64,000 nucleotides of DNA from Samsonia erythrinae (GCF_004342665.1 NZ_SMBY01000001.1:62001-126000); one strand, 5' to 3'. Numbered from the stretch's first letter, positions 1 to 9,536 are shown. A program made the numbers and translations. Notes: generated by a model from the sequence alone, not told the origin.

Positions 1-197
1 GCGAAAGGGGCAGGAACGCTGTTGAACGTCGCTTGCGACGGCCCTGAGAGGGTGAATCTCACGGATGAGATTCATATTCGCGCAATCCGAGCGTACAGGG
101 ATGTCTTCACGGCGTCGTTACGATCTACCCATTATCTCCATTTCTCTCCGCTTTCCAGCCGTTGCCATATTTTTTGAATCACCTATCAGGGATAACG
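1..197. other. Gene-free left edge with a hairpin
   Basis: No coding region is supported here. A perfect 8-bp stem (GAATCTCA at 54-61, TGAGATTC at 66-73) with a 4-base loop is the only clear structure. It may be a dispersed palindromic repeat or the end of an upstream transcription unit; no second copy was noticed in the window. The last bases hold the ribosome binding region of the next gene. Confidence 0.4.
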
Positions 198-1664
198 ATG
201 AGTATTAATGAGTTTTCTACGCTTAAACCGCAGGTTGTGGTGCCGCGTTACGATCGCAGCCAGCTCAAAACACGGATTGCCCATATCGGTTTTGGCGCAT
301 TCCACCGGGCGCATCAGGCGGTGTGTGCCGACAGGCTGGCGGCGGAGCAGGGCAGCGACTGGGGATATTGTGAAATTAACCTGATCGGGGGCGAACAGCA
401 GATTGAGGCGATTCGCCAGCAGGATTTGCTCTGGTCGGTGTCTGAAATGGCCGACGCCGACTGGTGTTGCCGGGTCATCGGCGTGGCGACAGCCGCGCTG
501 CATGCGGAAATCGACGGCATTGAGGCGGTGCTGGAGGCGTTAAGCGCGCCGGATATCGCCATCGTCTCGATAACCGTAACGGAGAAAGGCTATTGTCACC
601 ATCCGGCCACGGGACAGTTGAATACCGAACATCCGCTGATTTGCCACGACCTGGCGTCGCCCACAGAACCACGCTCTCTGCCCGGTGTGATTCTGGCTGC
701 CATCAAACGCAGACGGGAACGCCATCTACCGGCATTCAGCGTGATGTCCTGCGATAATATGCCGGAAAACGGGCACGTCACGCGTAACGTTATCGTGCAG
801 TTGGCCGAGCAGCAGGATGTCGAACTGGCGCGCTGGATTGAACAGCACGTCACCTTTCCCTCCACGATGGTCGATCGGATTGTTCCTGCGATGACGCCGG
901 AAACGCAGGAAACGCTTCAGGGGCTATTAGGCGTGTCCGATCCGGCGGGCGTCGCCTGCGAACCGTTCTTCCAGTGGGTGATTGAAGACCATTTCGTTAA
1001 TGGCCGTCCGGCGTGGGAAAAGGCCGGCGCGGAGCTGGTACAGGATGTGCTGCCGTTTGAGGAAATGAAGTTGCGTATGCTCAACGGTAGCCACTCGTTT
1101 CTGGCATACCTGGGTTATCTCGCGGGTTATCAGCACATCAGCGACTGTATGCAGGATCCTGAACTGGTCACGGCGGCGCAGCACCTGATGCTGTGCGAGC
1201 AGGCGCCGACGCTGCGCACGCAGGGTGTCGATCTCGCGGCGTATGCGCAGGCGTTATTGGCGCGTTATCGCAACCGCGCGTTAAAACACCGAACCTGGCA
1301 GATTGCCATGGACGGCTCGCAAAAGCTGCCGCAGCGGATGCTGGATTCTATCCGCTGGCATCTGGCGCACGGCAGCCGTTTCGACGCGCTGGCGCTGGGT
1401 GTCGCGGGGTGGATGCGCTATGTCGGCGGCGTAGATGAGCAAGGACAGGCGATTGAAATCAGCGATCCGCTGAAGGATACGATCGCAGAAACCGTGCGGA
1501 ACAGCGTGGAAGGCGAAAGCCGCGTGGCGGCGTTGCTGGCGCTGAAGGCGATATTTGGTGAGGATCTACCGGCGAACCCTGTCTTCGTCGCGGCGGTGAC
1601 GCGCTGCTATCTGTCGCTGCTGACGAAGGGGGTGAAGGGTACGTTGTCGGCGATGAATGGCTAA
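198..1664 (+). CDS. ydfI: Mannitol dehydrogenase family oxidoreductase, YdfI orthologue
   Basis: NAD-dependent polyol/uronate dehydrogenase of the mannitol dehydrogenase family, which also contains UxuB fructuronate reductase; the E. coli YdfI protein acts on D-mannonate/fructuronate. The N-terminal Rossmann part shows [15 protein letters not shown], and the C-terminal domain contains the family block [17 protein letters not shown] and later [19 protein letters not shown]. Long stretches match the E. coli YdfI sequence as I remember it. The start at 198 (protein MSINEF, 488 aa) is preferred over an in-frame upstream ATG at 162 because AGGGATAA lies just before it and the family begins here. 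The next gene downstream is an RspR-like regulator; in E. coli ydfI is also near ydfH/rspR, so the pair is likely functional. The cytoplasmic role is probably in hexuronate/sugar-acid breakdown. Confidence 0.85.
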   Translation: MSINEFSTLKPQVVVPRYDRSQLKTRIAHIGFGAFHRAHQAVCADRLAAEQGSDWGYCEINLIGGEQQIEAIRQQDLLWSVSEMADADWCCRVIGVATAALHAEIDGIEAVLEALSAPDIAIVSITVTEKGYCHHPATGQLNTEHPLICHDLASPTEPRSLPGVILAAIKRRRERHLPAFSVMSCDNMPENGHVTRNVIVQLAEQQDVELARWIEQHVTFPSTMVDRIVPAMTPETQETLQGLLGVSDPAGVACEPFFQWVIEDHFVNGRPAWEKAGAELVQDVLPFEEMKLRMLNGSHSFLAYLGYLAGYQHISDCMQDPELVTAAQHLMLCEQAPTLRTQGVDLAAYAQALLARYRNRALKHRTWQIAMDGSQKLPQRMLDSIRWHLAHGSRFDALALGVAGWMRYVGGVDEQGQAIEISDPLKDTIAETVRNSVEGESRVAALLALKAIFGEDLPANPVFVAAVTRCYLSLLTKGVKGTLSAMNG

Positions 1665-1842
1665 ACCGAAAAAGCGATGGCCCGTTGCGTCTTCGCACCG
1701 GCGATCGTGTGGATGACAGAGGACGGCAGGGACGCTCTCCTCGTGTCGCCTGATCGCTCGATGACAGGCATGCTGTAACACTGACACTCGCTGCGCTAAG
1801 CGTGTATCATAAGCGGTAAATTTCTTGGGTAAGCGTAGCGGC

Positions 1843-2529
1843 ATGGACACCTCTTTTCAGATCAACAACAGCGAACCAGTCAATCAGCAAATTTATCGCG
1901 TATTACGTAAAGACATCGTGGAGTGCACCATTCCTCCCGGTAAATTGCTGTCTGAAAAAGAAATTTCTATGCGCTTTGAAGTTTCCCGCCAGCCGGTCAG
2001 AGAGGCGTTTATCAAGCTGGCGGAGGCCGGGCTGGTGCAAATCCTGCCGCAGCGCGGCACGTTTGTCATGAAGATCTCTGAACAGCGGGTGGCGGATGCC
2101 CGCTTTATCCGTCAGGCACTGGAGTGCGCCATTGTACGCCGGGCCGCGGAGATGGTGACGGATGAACAATTGCTGATGTTGGAGCACAACCTGCGCCGTC
2201 AGGAGCTGGCTGCGCAAAACGATCAGGTGCGTGAATTTCTCAGTCTCGACGACAGCTTCCACCAGTCTTTGACGCAGATTGCTCACTGTCCGCTGGCGTG
2301 GGAGACCATCGAATCGATAAAAGCGACGATGGATCGCGTGCGTTTTCTCAGTCTGAGTCAGGTTTCTCCTCCGCTCAGCCTTATCCAGCAACATCATATG
2401 ATTTTCAGTGCCCTAAGAGCGCGCGATCCCGATGCGGCAGAACACGCCATTCGCGAGCATTTGCAGGAGATGATCTATTCGATCACGCCGATTGCGCAAC
2501 AGAACAGAGACTGGTTCGAAGAGAACTGA
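1843..2529 (+). CDS. rspR: GntR/FadR-type transcriptional regulator, RspR (YdfH) orthologue
   Basis: FCD-class GntR regulator of 228 aa. The N-terminal winged helix (about residues 10-75) includes PVNQQIYRVLRKDIV and SRQPVREAFIKLAEAGL; the rest is an all-helical FCD effector domain. The sequence follows E. coli RspR (YdfH), including the terminal NRDWFEE, closely enough to call orthology. In E. coli RspR controls rspAB, which encode a mannonate-type dehydratase and a dehydrogenase. The ATG at 1843 is used; an in-frame TTG at 1825 would add six residues without a better ribosome site. It sits downstream of ydfI on the same strand with 178 bases between, so it may have its own promoter. The likely effector is a sugar acid. 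Confidence 0.85.
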   Translation: MDTSFQINNSEPVNQQIYRVLRKDIVECTIPPGKLLSEKEISMRFEVSRQPVREAFIKLAEAGLVQILPQRGTFVMKISEQRVADARFIRQALECAIVRRAAEMVTDEQLLMLEHNLRRQELAAQNDQVREFLSLDDSFHQSLTQIAHCPLAWETIESIKATMDRVRFLSLSQVSPPLSLIQQHHMIFSALRARDPDAAEHAIREHLQEMIYSITPIAQQNRDWFEEN

Positions 2530-2537
2530 GTCTGAAA

Positions 2538-2576
2538 GATCTGGCTTCCCCCGCAACGTCATGTTTAGGGGAAGCC
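2538..2576. terminator. Hairpin between convergent genes
   Basis: GGCTTCCCC (from 2543) pairs with GGGGAAGCC (2568-2576), with extra GATC pairing outside. It lies between rspR and the convergent phytase-like gene and could end both transcripts. The U-run is weak on both sides, so termination is an inference. Confidence 0.5.
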
Positions 2577-2592
2577 GGGATCTTACGGCGGA

Positions 2593-3954
2593 TTATTTCA
2601 GCGGCTGCGCCAGCGTAATCAGCCACAGTTCGGTGTCGGCTTCCGGCTTCTGTAACGGTTCAATGGTTAACGTCGTCTCGACCGCTTTTCCCTCGCGCGT
2701 GAGCTTGCCATCTGCTGTGGCCTGATAGTCATCCGCCTTGTCTTTGGCCTTCACCGGGGCGTTCAGTTTGGATTGCAGGCCAAAATCGTTGTCGTTAATG
2801 ACGGCCAGCGTTTGCTTATCTATCAGCGCCAGACCTTCCACTTTCTCTTGTTGCCAGCCGAGCTTACGCAGATCAACCAGTTCCTGTTTATGCGCCAGCG
2901 TAATTCCTCGTTTTTCCAACTGGGCGCGATCGTCAAACTCCGGCGATTTGCCCTCGGCGTCAAACGGCGTCAGATCGCTTGCCTTGCTGAAATCGACCAG
3001 ATAAATGCGGTTTTGCACCTGTTTGTCTTTATCCGCACCCTGTTCGATGAGGAGGATGCGCTGATTATCCAGCGCCACGATATCGCCGATTTTGGCGTTT
3101 CTTGCTTTCTTGTAGCTGTCGATGTTGATGGGGTAGCCCACCATGCGGCTGGTTTGGGTTTCCGGGTTAAACATCACCAGACGCGTAAACTGCGCTTTGT
3201 TTTTGGTTTTGCCGTCGATATCCAGCGTGCTCTGTACGGCCATGACGATCGTGCCATCCGGCAGGCGGGTCAGTCCTTCGAACCCCCGGTTTGGCTGACG
3301 CCATTTGATGATATTCGGCAAGCCGCTGGCGACAGAGTGTTCATTGTCCGTTGGCGTCGGCCCGAATTTTTGCAAGATCTTCCCGCTGGCATCAACGTGG
3401 ATCAGAAACGGCCCGTATTCGTCGCACAGCCAGAAGCCGCCTTTACCGTCCGGCACGATCCCTTCCGTATCCAGCCCGCGCTGGTTGGAACTGAGCGGTT
3501 GCAGCGCGTCGTTGAGCGCGGTCTCATTCGTGGTGCCGATAAAATCCGCAGGCAGAGGCAGGCCGGTGATTTTGCCTTCGGCGTCATGCAGCGGACGGGG
3601 ATTCATGGCTTCGGCGGCTTTTGCGCTGACGCGAATATCCATCATCAGCGGGGCGAAGTCGGGGCTGGCGAAGATCTTGGCCTCTTTTTCTCCCACCAGT
3701 GGAGCATCGGCATTCGGGCCGCGATCGGTGACGGTAGTGAACATCAGGTTATCGCCCTGTTGACCGGTAAAATAGAGGCCGGAACCAATACCGACAGGCA
3801 GACCGTTGGGAAAATGACCGGCGAATTTTCCCTGATAAGTAACGTGTTCGCCAGCCGGGAAGGTGACGACATAGCGCTTGACCTTTTCCCCTTCGGCCTG
3901 TGCGCTGAACGGCAGAAGCCCGGCAATCAGCAGTGCGACCAATGTGTGTTTCAT
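2593..3954 (-). CDS. Exported phytase-like esterase domain protein
   Basis: Protein of 453 aa beginning MKHTLVALLIAGLLPFSAQA, a clear Sec signal peptide; the start at 3954 has an AAGGA ribosome site and follows the phospholipase gene stop by one base. The body looks like the 'esterase-like activity of phytase' family (beta-propeller type), with FTTVTDRGPNADAP, GTTNETALNDALQPL, GLDTEGIVPDGKGGFWLCDEYGP and GFEGLTRLPDG. Family members hydrolyse phosphoesters or lactone/ester substrates, but activity is often unproven. It is the last gene of a six-gene operon with a dedicated TonB system and a phospholipase D, suggesting it acts in the periplasm or outside on a compound whose product is imported. 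The substrate is not known. Confidence 0.75.
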   Translation of the reverse strand: MKHTLVALLIAGLLPFSAQAEGEKVKRYVVTFPAGEHVTYQGKFAGHFPNGLPVGIGSGLYFTGQQGDNLMFTTVTDRGPNADAPLVGEKEAKIFASPDFAPLMMDIRVSAKAAEAMNPRPLHDAEGKITGLPLPADFIGTTNETALNDALQPLSSNQRGLDTEGIVPDGKGGFWLCDEYGPFLIHVDASGKILQKFGPTPTDNEHSVASGLPNIIKWRQPNRGFEGLTRLPDGTIVMAVQSTLDIDGKTKNKAQFTRLVMFNPETQTSRMVGYPINIDSYKKARNAKIGDIVALDNQRILLIEQGADKDKQVQNRIYLVDFSKASDLTPFDAEGKSPEFDDRAQLEKRGITLAHKQELVDLRKLGWQQEKVEGLALIDKQTLAVINDNDFGLQSKLNAPVKAKDKADDYQATADGKLTREGKAVETTLTIEPLQKPEADTELWLITLAQPLK

Positions 3955-3955
3955 G

Positions 3956-5308
3956 CTATTCCTTATCAATGTCATTTTGTCGTGATGGCAGCGGCGTGGT
4001 GGCCGTGCCGTCTGCGGTGGATGAAGGCGCGTTTTCCTTCTCTTTTTCTTGCACGCCGCCCGGATTGGGCCGCGGGTAGTCATAATCGATGCGTAAAGGA
4101 TGTGCGTATGCGCTGTCCCAGAGCTGCGTATAGAGGGCGTCTACCCGCTGCGTCATGGTCGGGTTCTGGATCACCATTTCCAGATTACGCGAATTATCCA
4201 GATAGCCGCCGCTCCAGTTGCTGGTGCCGATCCAGGATTTCTGACCGTCGATGGTCATGATCTTACTGTGGATCACGCGGGCAAAAGGGATGAAGCCGCT
4301 GCGGGCTTGCGGTATCGACACCGTTTTTATCTGGATGTTGGGGAGCAGCGCCAGACTCTTCAGATAGGCGATATTCGGCATTTTGGTGCTCCAGTCGGAC
4401 ACCATCAGCTCAATCTGTACGCCACGGGCGGCGGCGGCGCGCAGCGCGTTATCGATAACCGCGTAGTAAGGGCGCGTCTTGTTGTCGCCGTAGGAGAGGG
4501 GGACATAATCCATGACCTGAATGCGAACCCGCTGCCGGGCCTCCGCCAACAGGCGAGGCAATTCCTCTTCGGAGGCGATCACGCCAGCGGGATTAAATGC
4601 TTTGGGGCTGGCAACCAGATAGTTGCCCGAACGGTCAGCGGCTGGCGGCGCGACGTGTTGCGCGGAGACGCTCTCGTCATTGGCTAATTGCGCCTGCGCC
4701 TGCCAATCCTGCGCGAAAATAGCGTTAATCTGCGTCACCACGTGCGGATCGTCGATCAATAACCCCGTTTCCTGAATATGTTCCAGTGCCCGCCAGTCAA
4801 GATTCTGGCTGCCCATGTAGGCCTGTTTGCCATCGACCAGCAGGTATTTGGCATGTAAGATGCCGCCGCTCAGGCGGGCAAAGGGGATCACGCGCAGTTC
4901 CAGATTCGGGATGGTTTTGAGCTGTTCCAGCGTGTCCTGAGTGGAGATTTTCAGCCCTTTTTCTTCGAGCAACACGCGAATGCGCACGCCGCGCTCTCCG
5001 GCCGCCCGCAGATGTCGTAACACCTTATCAAGGCGTGAACCCGCCTGATTCGCCACATAGAACTGGCCCAGATCGATGGTGTGCCGGGCGTTGTCGAACA
5101 GCGATATCCACACCGCGTCGCTGGGGCGCAGATCGGGGTTGTCCAGCGTCGTTTCCGCCGGCGCGTCATACACTAACTCATAGCCGGGAATGCGGAAGTC
5201 GGCGTGGGCAGCCGCACTGACAATAAACAATAATCCTCCCGTCAGCAGTGAGTTGATCGTGCGCTTACGGCGCAATACCGGCAGCCTGAAACCCTGCCGA
5301 TTACGCAT
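3956..5308 (-). CDS. Exported phospholipase D family protein
   Basis: Protein of 450 aa with an N-terminal signal (INSLLTGGLLFIVSAAAHA). It has two HKD motifs typical of the phospholipase D superfamily: HAKYLLVDGKQAYMGSQN in the first half and HSKIMTIDGQKSWIGTSNWS in the second, each giving the His-x-Lys-x4-Asp pattern plus the following Gly-Ser/Thr-x-Asn. Such enzymes cleave phosphodiester bonds in phospholipids, cardiolipin or nucleic acids. The start overlaps the end of exbB by 8 bases, and the stop is one base before the phytase-like gene, so translation is coupled on both sides. The C-terminus is proline/acid rich and probably flexible. The substrate is unknown; context points to release of a phosphorylated nutrient. 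Confidence 0.85.
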   Translation of the reverse strand: MRNRQGFRLPVLRRKRTINSLLTGGLLFIVSAAAHADFRIPGYELVYDAPAETTLDNPDLRPSDAVWISLFDNARHTIDLGQFYVANQAGSRLDKVLRHLRAAGERGVRIRVLLEEKGLKISTQDTLEQLKTIPNLELRVIPFARLSGGILHAKYLLVDGKQAYMGSQNLDWRALEHIQETGLLIDDPHVVTQINAIFAQDWQAQAQLANDESVSAQHVAPPAADRSGNYLVASPKAFNPAGVIASEEELPRLLAEARQRVRIQVMDYVPLSYGDNKTRPYYAVIDNALRAAAARGVQIELMVSDWSTKMPNIAYLKSLALLPNIQIKTVSIPQARSGFIPFARVIHSKIMTIDGQKSWIGTSNWSGGYLDNSRNLEMVIQNPTMTQRVDALYTQLWDSAYAHPLRIDYDYPRPNPGGVQEKEKENAPSSTADGTATTPLPSRQNDIDKE

Positions 5309-5969
5309 AGCGCTTCTCCGCCACCGCTTTTTCCGGCATGACGCTGTGCGCTACCGGCGGTTGTGCCTGCCGTTGGCGAGTATGCGGCATACCGGCGCGG
5401 ATCAGCAGGACTTTCAGCATTTCGCTGATGTGTTCCATCCGGCTTTGCAGGAAATTATTCCCCAGCAGGCAAACCAGCGCGATGGCGATCCCCAATCCGG
5501 TGGCGTACAGCGCGGTGCCCATGCCGGCGGAAACCTGGCTGGGATCGGAAATTCCTGCGGCGGACAGCGCCTTGAAGGTTTCGATGATCCCCATGATGGT
5601 GCCGAGCAACCCCAGCAATGGCGCGGCGGTGACGACCGTTTCCAGAACCCACAGCCCGCGCGACAGCTGCGGCTTACTTTGCAGATATTGCGCATCGATC
5701 AGGTCGTTAAGCGCATCGCGGTTTTCTGCCTGATGCGACTGGGCTAAAACGGGGGCGACAACCGTCATCGGCAGGCTTGGGCGCTGCGTTAATACCGCCG
5801 GCAGATCGTGAACGTGATGAATATCCGCCGTCAGGGCGTGTTCCAGTCGTCTGGCCTGTCGGCGCGTATAGGCAAAGTAGAGACTGCGTTCGATGATGAT
5901 CGTCAGTGCGATGACCAGCGAGGCATACATGATGTAGAAGATAATTTCGTGCAGCATATCGGCGTTCAT
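5301..5969 (-). CDS. exbB: ExbB/TolQ/MotA family proton channel subunit
   Basis: Inner-membrane protein of 222 aa with an N-terminal membrane segment (IIFYIMYASLVIALTIII) and two further segments in the MotA/TolQ/ExbB domain, seen as VVTAAPLLGLLGTIMGIIETF and YATGLGIAIALVCLLGNNF. ExbB forms the pentameric channel that, with ExbD and TonB, converts the proton gradient into work at outer-membrane receptors. Here it is split from exbD: the order on the minus strand is exbD, tonB, receptor, exbB. A good ribosome site (AGGATCAGG) precedes the start. It overlaps the phospholipase gene by 8 bases. A paralogous system specific to this receptor is more likely than the housekeeping ExbBD. Confidence 0.85.
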   Translation of the reverse strand: MNADMLHEIIFYIMYASLVIALTIIIERSLYFAYTRRQARRLEHALTADIHHVHDLPAVLTQRPSLPMTVVAPVLAQSHQAENRDALNDLIDAQYLQSKPQLSRGLWVLETVVTAAPLLGLLGTIMGIIETFKALSAAGISDPSQVSAGMGTALYATGLGIAIALVCLLGNNFLQSRMEHISEMLKVLLIRAGMPHTRQRQAQPPVAHSVMPEKAVAEKRYA

Positions 5970-6025
5970 GGCCTGATCCTTCTGTGAGTCCCGCGGAGGA
6001 CATGGGTTATGTCTGTTAACATACC

Positions 6026-6049
6026 GACAGCGCGGCTAACCGCGCTGTC
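6026..6049. other. Intercistronic stem-loop between receptor and exbB
   Basis: Perfect 10-bp stem GACAGCGCGG/CCGCGCTGTC with a 4-base loop and no U-run. It lies between the receptor stop and exbB, so it may protect or separate the two parts of the operon mRNA and lower expression of exbB and the hydrolases relative to the receptor. Confidence 0.55.
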
Positions 6050-6072
6050 TTGGTGGTCTTCGTGCTCCGAGC

Positions 6073-8313
6073 TTAGAACGTGGCTTCCAGCGAGGCGCTG
6101 AACGTCCGCTCTTCCCCGACGTTGTAAAACGCGGTTCCTGACGATACGCCGTTATACGGTTTGGTGTTGAAGCTCACCGTGCGTGCGGAATCGAGGTACG
6201 ATTTGTCGAACAGGTTGCTGACGCCTACGCGTAACGTGGCGCTTTTCACGATCTTCTTATCCACAGGCAGATAGATGCCGGCGCTGAGATCGAACACCGT
6301 GCGTCCGCCAATTTTCTCGTCATTGGTCATGTCGCCGTAGAACGCACCGACGTAGCGGCTGTTCACGCCGGCGTAGTAGCGCCCGTCGTCGTAGCCCAGT
6401 CCGAGGTTGAGCATATTTTTGGGTGAATTGGGTGACTGTTTGCCCGACGTCGGGAGCTGGCTGCCGCGGGTGGCGAGATTGTTTTTCTGCTCGGTATCGG
6501 TGTAGGTATAAGCGGCGAAGTAGTTGAAGTTGTACGGCAGTTTGCCGCTCCACTCCAACTCCAGACCTTTATTGTCCACTTTCCCCGCGTTGATCATTAC
6601 GTACTCGCCATCGGCGTTACGGCTGGAGATCTGACGGTCGGAAAAACGGATAAAATACAGTGAAGCGCTTAACAGCATGTTCTCATTCTGGAAGCGCCAG
6701 CCGAGCTCCTGATTCCAGCTCAGTTCCGGCTTGGTGTTGATGGAGTCGCCAACGTTATATAAGACATAATTGGGCGGGGTGCGCATGTTGCGTGTGATGT
6801 TATAGAACACCTGATTTTCGTCATTGATGCGGTAGGCGGCATTAAAGCTGGGCAGGAACTCGTGGTACTTTTTGTTCTTTTTCTCAGCGACGCTGGTCAG
6901 GCTGCCGAGGTTGGTACCGTCACGCTCTACGTGTTGATAGGCCAGGCCGCCGGTGAACGTCCATTCCGGTGAGAAGAACCAGGTGTCCTGCACCCAGATT
7001 TTATGCGCTGGTGTGATGGTAAACTGGTTACGCCCCTGAACCACCTTCCCGTTTGCGTCGGTGATCTGATGCCCATCGCCGGGTTTGCCGGAGACATTAA
7101 CCGGGTTGCCGTCGCTCTGGATCGGAATAAACGGCTGCGTCTGACGTTGGCGCGCGCGCTCGAACCAGTAACCGATATCCAAACTGTGCTCGTCGCTGAT
7201 ATCCCATTTCAGCTTGGTGGTGATGCCCGGCCGCCAGGTCTCCGTCCAGGAGGGGCGGTAGTAAGTGTTGGAGGTCAGGTTGCTGAGATCATAGTTACCC
7301 GCGCGATCCGATGTCGCGGATAACACGCTGGCGTTTCCGCTGCCGAAGCTGCCGCCGTTGGTCGAGAAATAGTACGGCTGTAACGTCAGCGCCAGATTAT
7401 CGCGTAGCTGCAATTTCTGGGTGAAGGTCACATTCAGCGTTTCAAAATTATTACGGTTGATCTTGTAGTATTGAGATATCTGCCCGCGGCTGTTGTAAAC
7501 CGGCGTCGTGGCGTAATCCTTCTTGCGCCCGAATTGCTCGAACTGCTGTTTGCTCAGCGTCGAGTAGTTGATGACATCTTGCTTATTGTATTTGACAATC
7601 AGGTTGCTGCTGTGGCCATTTTCATGCTCATACAGGCCGCTCCACTCGACTTTATCGGCGCGGGAATAGCCGGAACCACGCCATTTGTCGGAATCGGTAT
7701 ACGAGTAAGAGAGCCAACTGCTGAAGCCGTTGTGCTGGCCGGTTTCGAGGCGAGCGAAGGTTTTGCTAAGGTTGTTGCTGCCGAATGTTTGCTTAACGAA
7801 GCCGCCAAATTCTTTCGCCGGACGGTGGGACACCAGTCCGATGTTGCCGCCGCTGGCGCCGATGTGTGGGCCATCCATTTCTGACGAGCCCTGGGTGACG
7901 AAGATCTGTTCCAGGTTTTCCGGGTCGCCCATGCCGTTCGGGTACACGGCATAGTCGCCGGAGTCATTGACGGGAATGCCGTCTGAGGACAGGCCAATCT
8001 GATCCGCACTCATGCCGCGCATCGTATAACTGACGCCGCTTAAACCGCTGGCGTCGTTACTGCTGACGTTCAGGCCCGCGGTGTATTTCAGTTTATCAAT
8101 GGCGTTGCCTGTCGCAGGCATCTTATCCAGCGCATCTTTTGTCACGGTTGAGCGCGATTTGGCGCTGTCTTCCTGAATCATTAAGCCTGCGCCGAGCGGT
8201 TGCCCCTGAACACGGATGGTGCCGATATCTGTTGCTTCGTCCGCCTGCGCGGAACCCGCCAATAATGCACTGACGACAGACAAACATACCCCAGAAAGTT
8301 TGCAAGATTTCAT
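6073..8313 (-). CDS. TonB-dependent outer-membrane receptor
   Basis: Protein of 746 aa. Residues 1-24 are a signal peptide ending AGSAQA; then comes a TonB-box-like DIGTIRVQG, a plug domain (VTKDALDKMPATGNAIDKL to about residue 165), and a long 22-strand barrel ending in a C-terminal Phe (FSASLEATF), the usual outer-membrane assembly signal. Late barrel motifs such as NLFDKSYLDS are typical of siderophore/nutrient receptors. It lies in the middle of the exbD-tonB-receptor-exbB-PLD-phytase operon. The ligand cannot be read from sequence; iron chelates are the usual ones, but the hydrolase neighbours suggest an organophosphate or ester-linked compound. AGGA lies about eight bases before the start. 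Confidence 0.9.
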   Translation of the reverse strand: MKSCKLSGVCLSVVSALLAGSAQADEATDIGTIRVQGQPLGAGLMIQEDSAKSRSTVTKDALDKMPATGNAIDKLKYTAGLNVSSNDASGLSGVSYTMRGMSADQIGLSSDGIPVNDSGDYAVYPNGMGDPENLEQIFVTQGSSEMDGPHIGASGGNIGLVSHRPAKEFGGFVKQTFGSNNLSKTFARLETGQHNGFSSWLSYSYTDSDKWRGSGYSRADKVEWSGLYEHENGHSSNLIVKYNKQDVINYSTLSKQQFEQFGRKKDYATTPVYNSRGQISQYYKINRNNFETLNVTFTQKLQLRDNLALTLQPYYFSTNGGSFGSGNASVLSATSDRAGNYDLSNLTSNTYYRPSWTETWRPGITTKLKWDISDEHSLDIGYWFERARQRQTQPFIPIQSDGNPVNVSGKPGDGHQITDANGKVVQGRNQFTITPAHKIWVQDTWFFSPEWTFTGGLAYQHVERDGTNLGSLTSVAEKKNKKYHEFLPSFNAAYRINDENQVFYNITRNMRTPPNYVLYNVGDSINTKPELSWNQELGWRFQNENMLLSASLYFIRFSDRQISSRNADGEYVMINAGKVDNKGLELEWSGKLPYNFNYFAAYTYTDTEQKNNLATRGSQLPTSGKQSPNSPKNMLNLGLGYDDGRYYAGVNSRYVGAFYGDMTNDEKIGGRTVFDLSAGIYLPVDKKIVKSATLRVGVSNLFDKSYLDSARTVSFNTKPYNGVSSGTAFYNVGEERTFSASLEATF

Positions 8314-8386
8314 TTAAAAATCCTAATGTTAGTCGATTGATGACTGTGCTGTTGATGTTATTTGAGTGTTGTTCAGACGCGCAGCG

Positions 8387-9127
8387 CTACTGCGCCTGAT
8401 AGTCGAACGTGACTAAAAAACGCTTGGTGTTTTGCCCTGCGAAAGCCTCGGCAGGGAAGGCCTGAACCTGTTTAATGCTCTGCAAGCTGGCCTGCGCTGC
8501 CCGGTTCAGCAGCATACTGCGTGCTTTATTGCTGATCCCGGTACGGATTACCCGTCCGCTGCGATCTACTTCCAGCCAGATTTCCACCTGACCTGCGGGG
8601 CGCTCCAGAGATGCCTGCCGACCCGTGGGGTAACGTTTGGTTTGTTCTAGCTGTGCGCGTAGCGCCTGAACATAGCGGTTTTCCAATGCGGCCACATTCA
8701 CCGACGGCGCAGCATTCGCCGCCGGTATCGGGCGCTTGGCTGGCGCGCTCGGCGCTGACACCGCTGGTTTGGCTGGCGCGGGCGTCGGTTTAGGTCGGGT
8801 TTCCGCTTTGGTCTTAACCACCGGTTTCGGCTTTGGCTTCACTTCCGGTTTAGGGGGCGTAACCGGCGGTGCTTCAATAATCGGATCCGGTTCATCAACC
8901 GGGATCGGCTCGGGTTCGGGAGCCGGTTGTGGCGCCGCTTCCGGTTCGGCGATCGGTTCGGGCTGCGGAAGGGGTTCCGGTTCCGCCAGCGTGAGCGCCA
9001 TGACGGTATCATCGTATTGTTGTTGCACTTTCAGCGGCGGGTGTTGGCTGGCGAAGAACAGGCAGGTCGCCAGCACCGGCAAGGGCAACCAACTGAGCGG
9101 ATGACGCGAGCGATAGAGCAGGTACAT
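8387..9127 (-). CDS. tonB: TonB family energy transducer
   Basis: Protein of 246 aa. A short cytoplasmic start (MYLLYRSRHPLS) leads into one membrane anchor (WLPLPVLATCLFFAS), then a long Pro-Glu and Pro-Lys rich periplasm-spanning arm (about residues 45-150), then a C-terminal TonB domain (YVQALRAQLEQTKRYP ... VEIWLEVDRSGRVIRTGI). It carries energy from ExbB/ExbD to the receptor encoded next door. The start at 9127 is chosen because it follows the exbD stop by one base; an in-frame start further upstream would lie inside exbD. The divergent arm and its gene neighbours suggest a receptor-dedicated TonB. Confidence 0.85.
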   Translation of the reverse strand: MYLLYRSRHPLSWLPLPVLATCLFFASQHPPLKVQQQYDDTVMALTLAEPEPLPQPEPIAEPEAAPQPAPEPEPIPVDEPDPIIEAPPVTPPKPEVKPKPKPVVKTKAETRPKPTPAPAKPAVSAPSAPAKRPIPAANAAPSVNVAALENRYVQALRAQLEQTKRYPTGRQASLERPAGQVEIWLEVDRSGRVIRTGISNKARSMLLNRAAQASLQSIKQVQAFPAEAFAGQNTKRFLVTFDYQAQ

Positions 9128-9128
9128 G

Positions 9129-9536
9129 TCACAATTTCCGGGTCGCGATAGAAATAGACGAGAACCCGCCCTGACGCAGGGCATCCATGACCGTCACCAG
9201 ACGCTCGACGGCGACGCTCTTATCACTGTTAATGATAATGGTGGTGGTGTTTGGGTTGTCTTGCTGCTGCTTTAGCGTATTGACCAGCTCGGGCAGTGCC
9301 AGCGGTTGTCCGTCCAGCTCAAGATGATCTTGTCCACTTAGCGTAATGATCGCTTTTTTTTGCGGCTTGAGTTGCTGCACGCTGCCGGCGGCGGGCAACT
9401 GGGTTTTTAAACCGAGCGCCGGGATCACGTTCATGCTGATCAGAACAAAAAAGACCAGCAGAAACATCATCACATCAATCATTGGAACCAGATCGATGTG
9501 GGCTTTTTGCTTCTTTGGTTCGTTCCAGTTTCTCAT
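9129..9536 (-). CDS. exbD: ExbD biopolymer transport protein
   Basis: Protein of 135 aa with a short cytoplasmic N-terminus, one membrane segment (MMFLLVFFVLISMNVI) and a periplasmic ExbD/TolR domain. The motif HIDLVPMIDVMMFLLVFF holds the conserved membrane Asp needed for proton use. It is the first gene of the operon and overlaps no upstream gene; the 290 bases before it should hold the operon promoter. No clear Fur box or Pho box was seen there. Confidence 0.88.
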   Translation of the reverse strand: MRNWNEPKKQKAHIDLVPMIDVMMFLLVFFVLISMNVIPALGLKTQLPAAGSVQQLKPQKKAIITLSGQDHLELDGQPLALPELVNTLKQQQDNPNTTTIIINSDKSVAVERLVTVMDALRQGGFSSISIATRKL

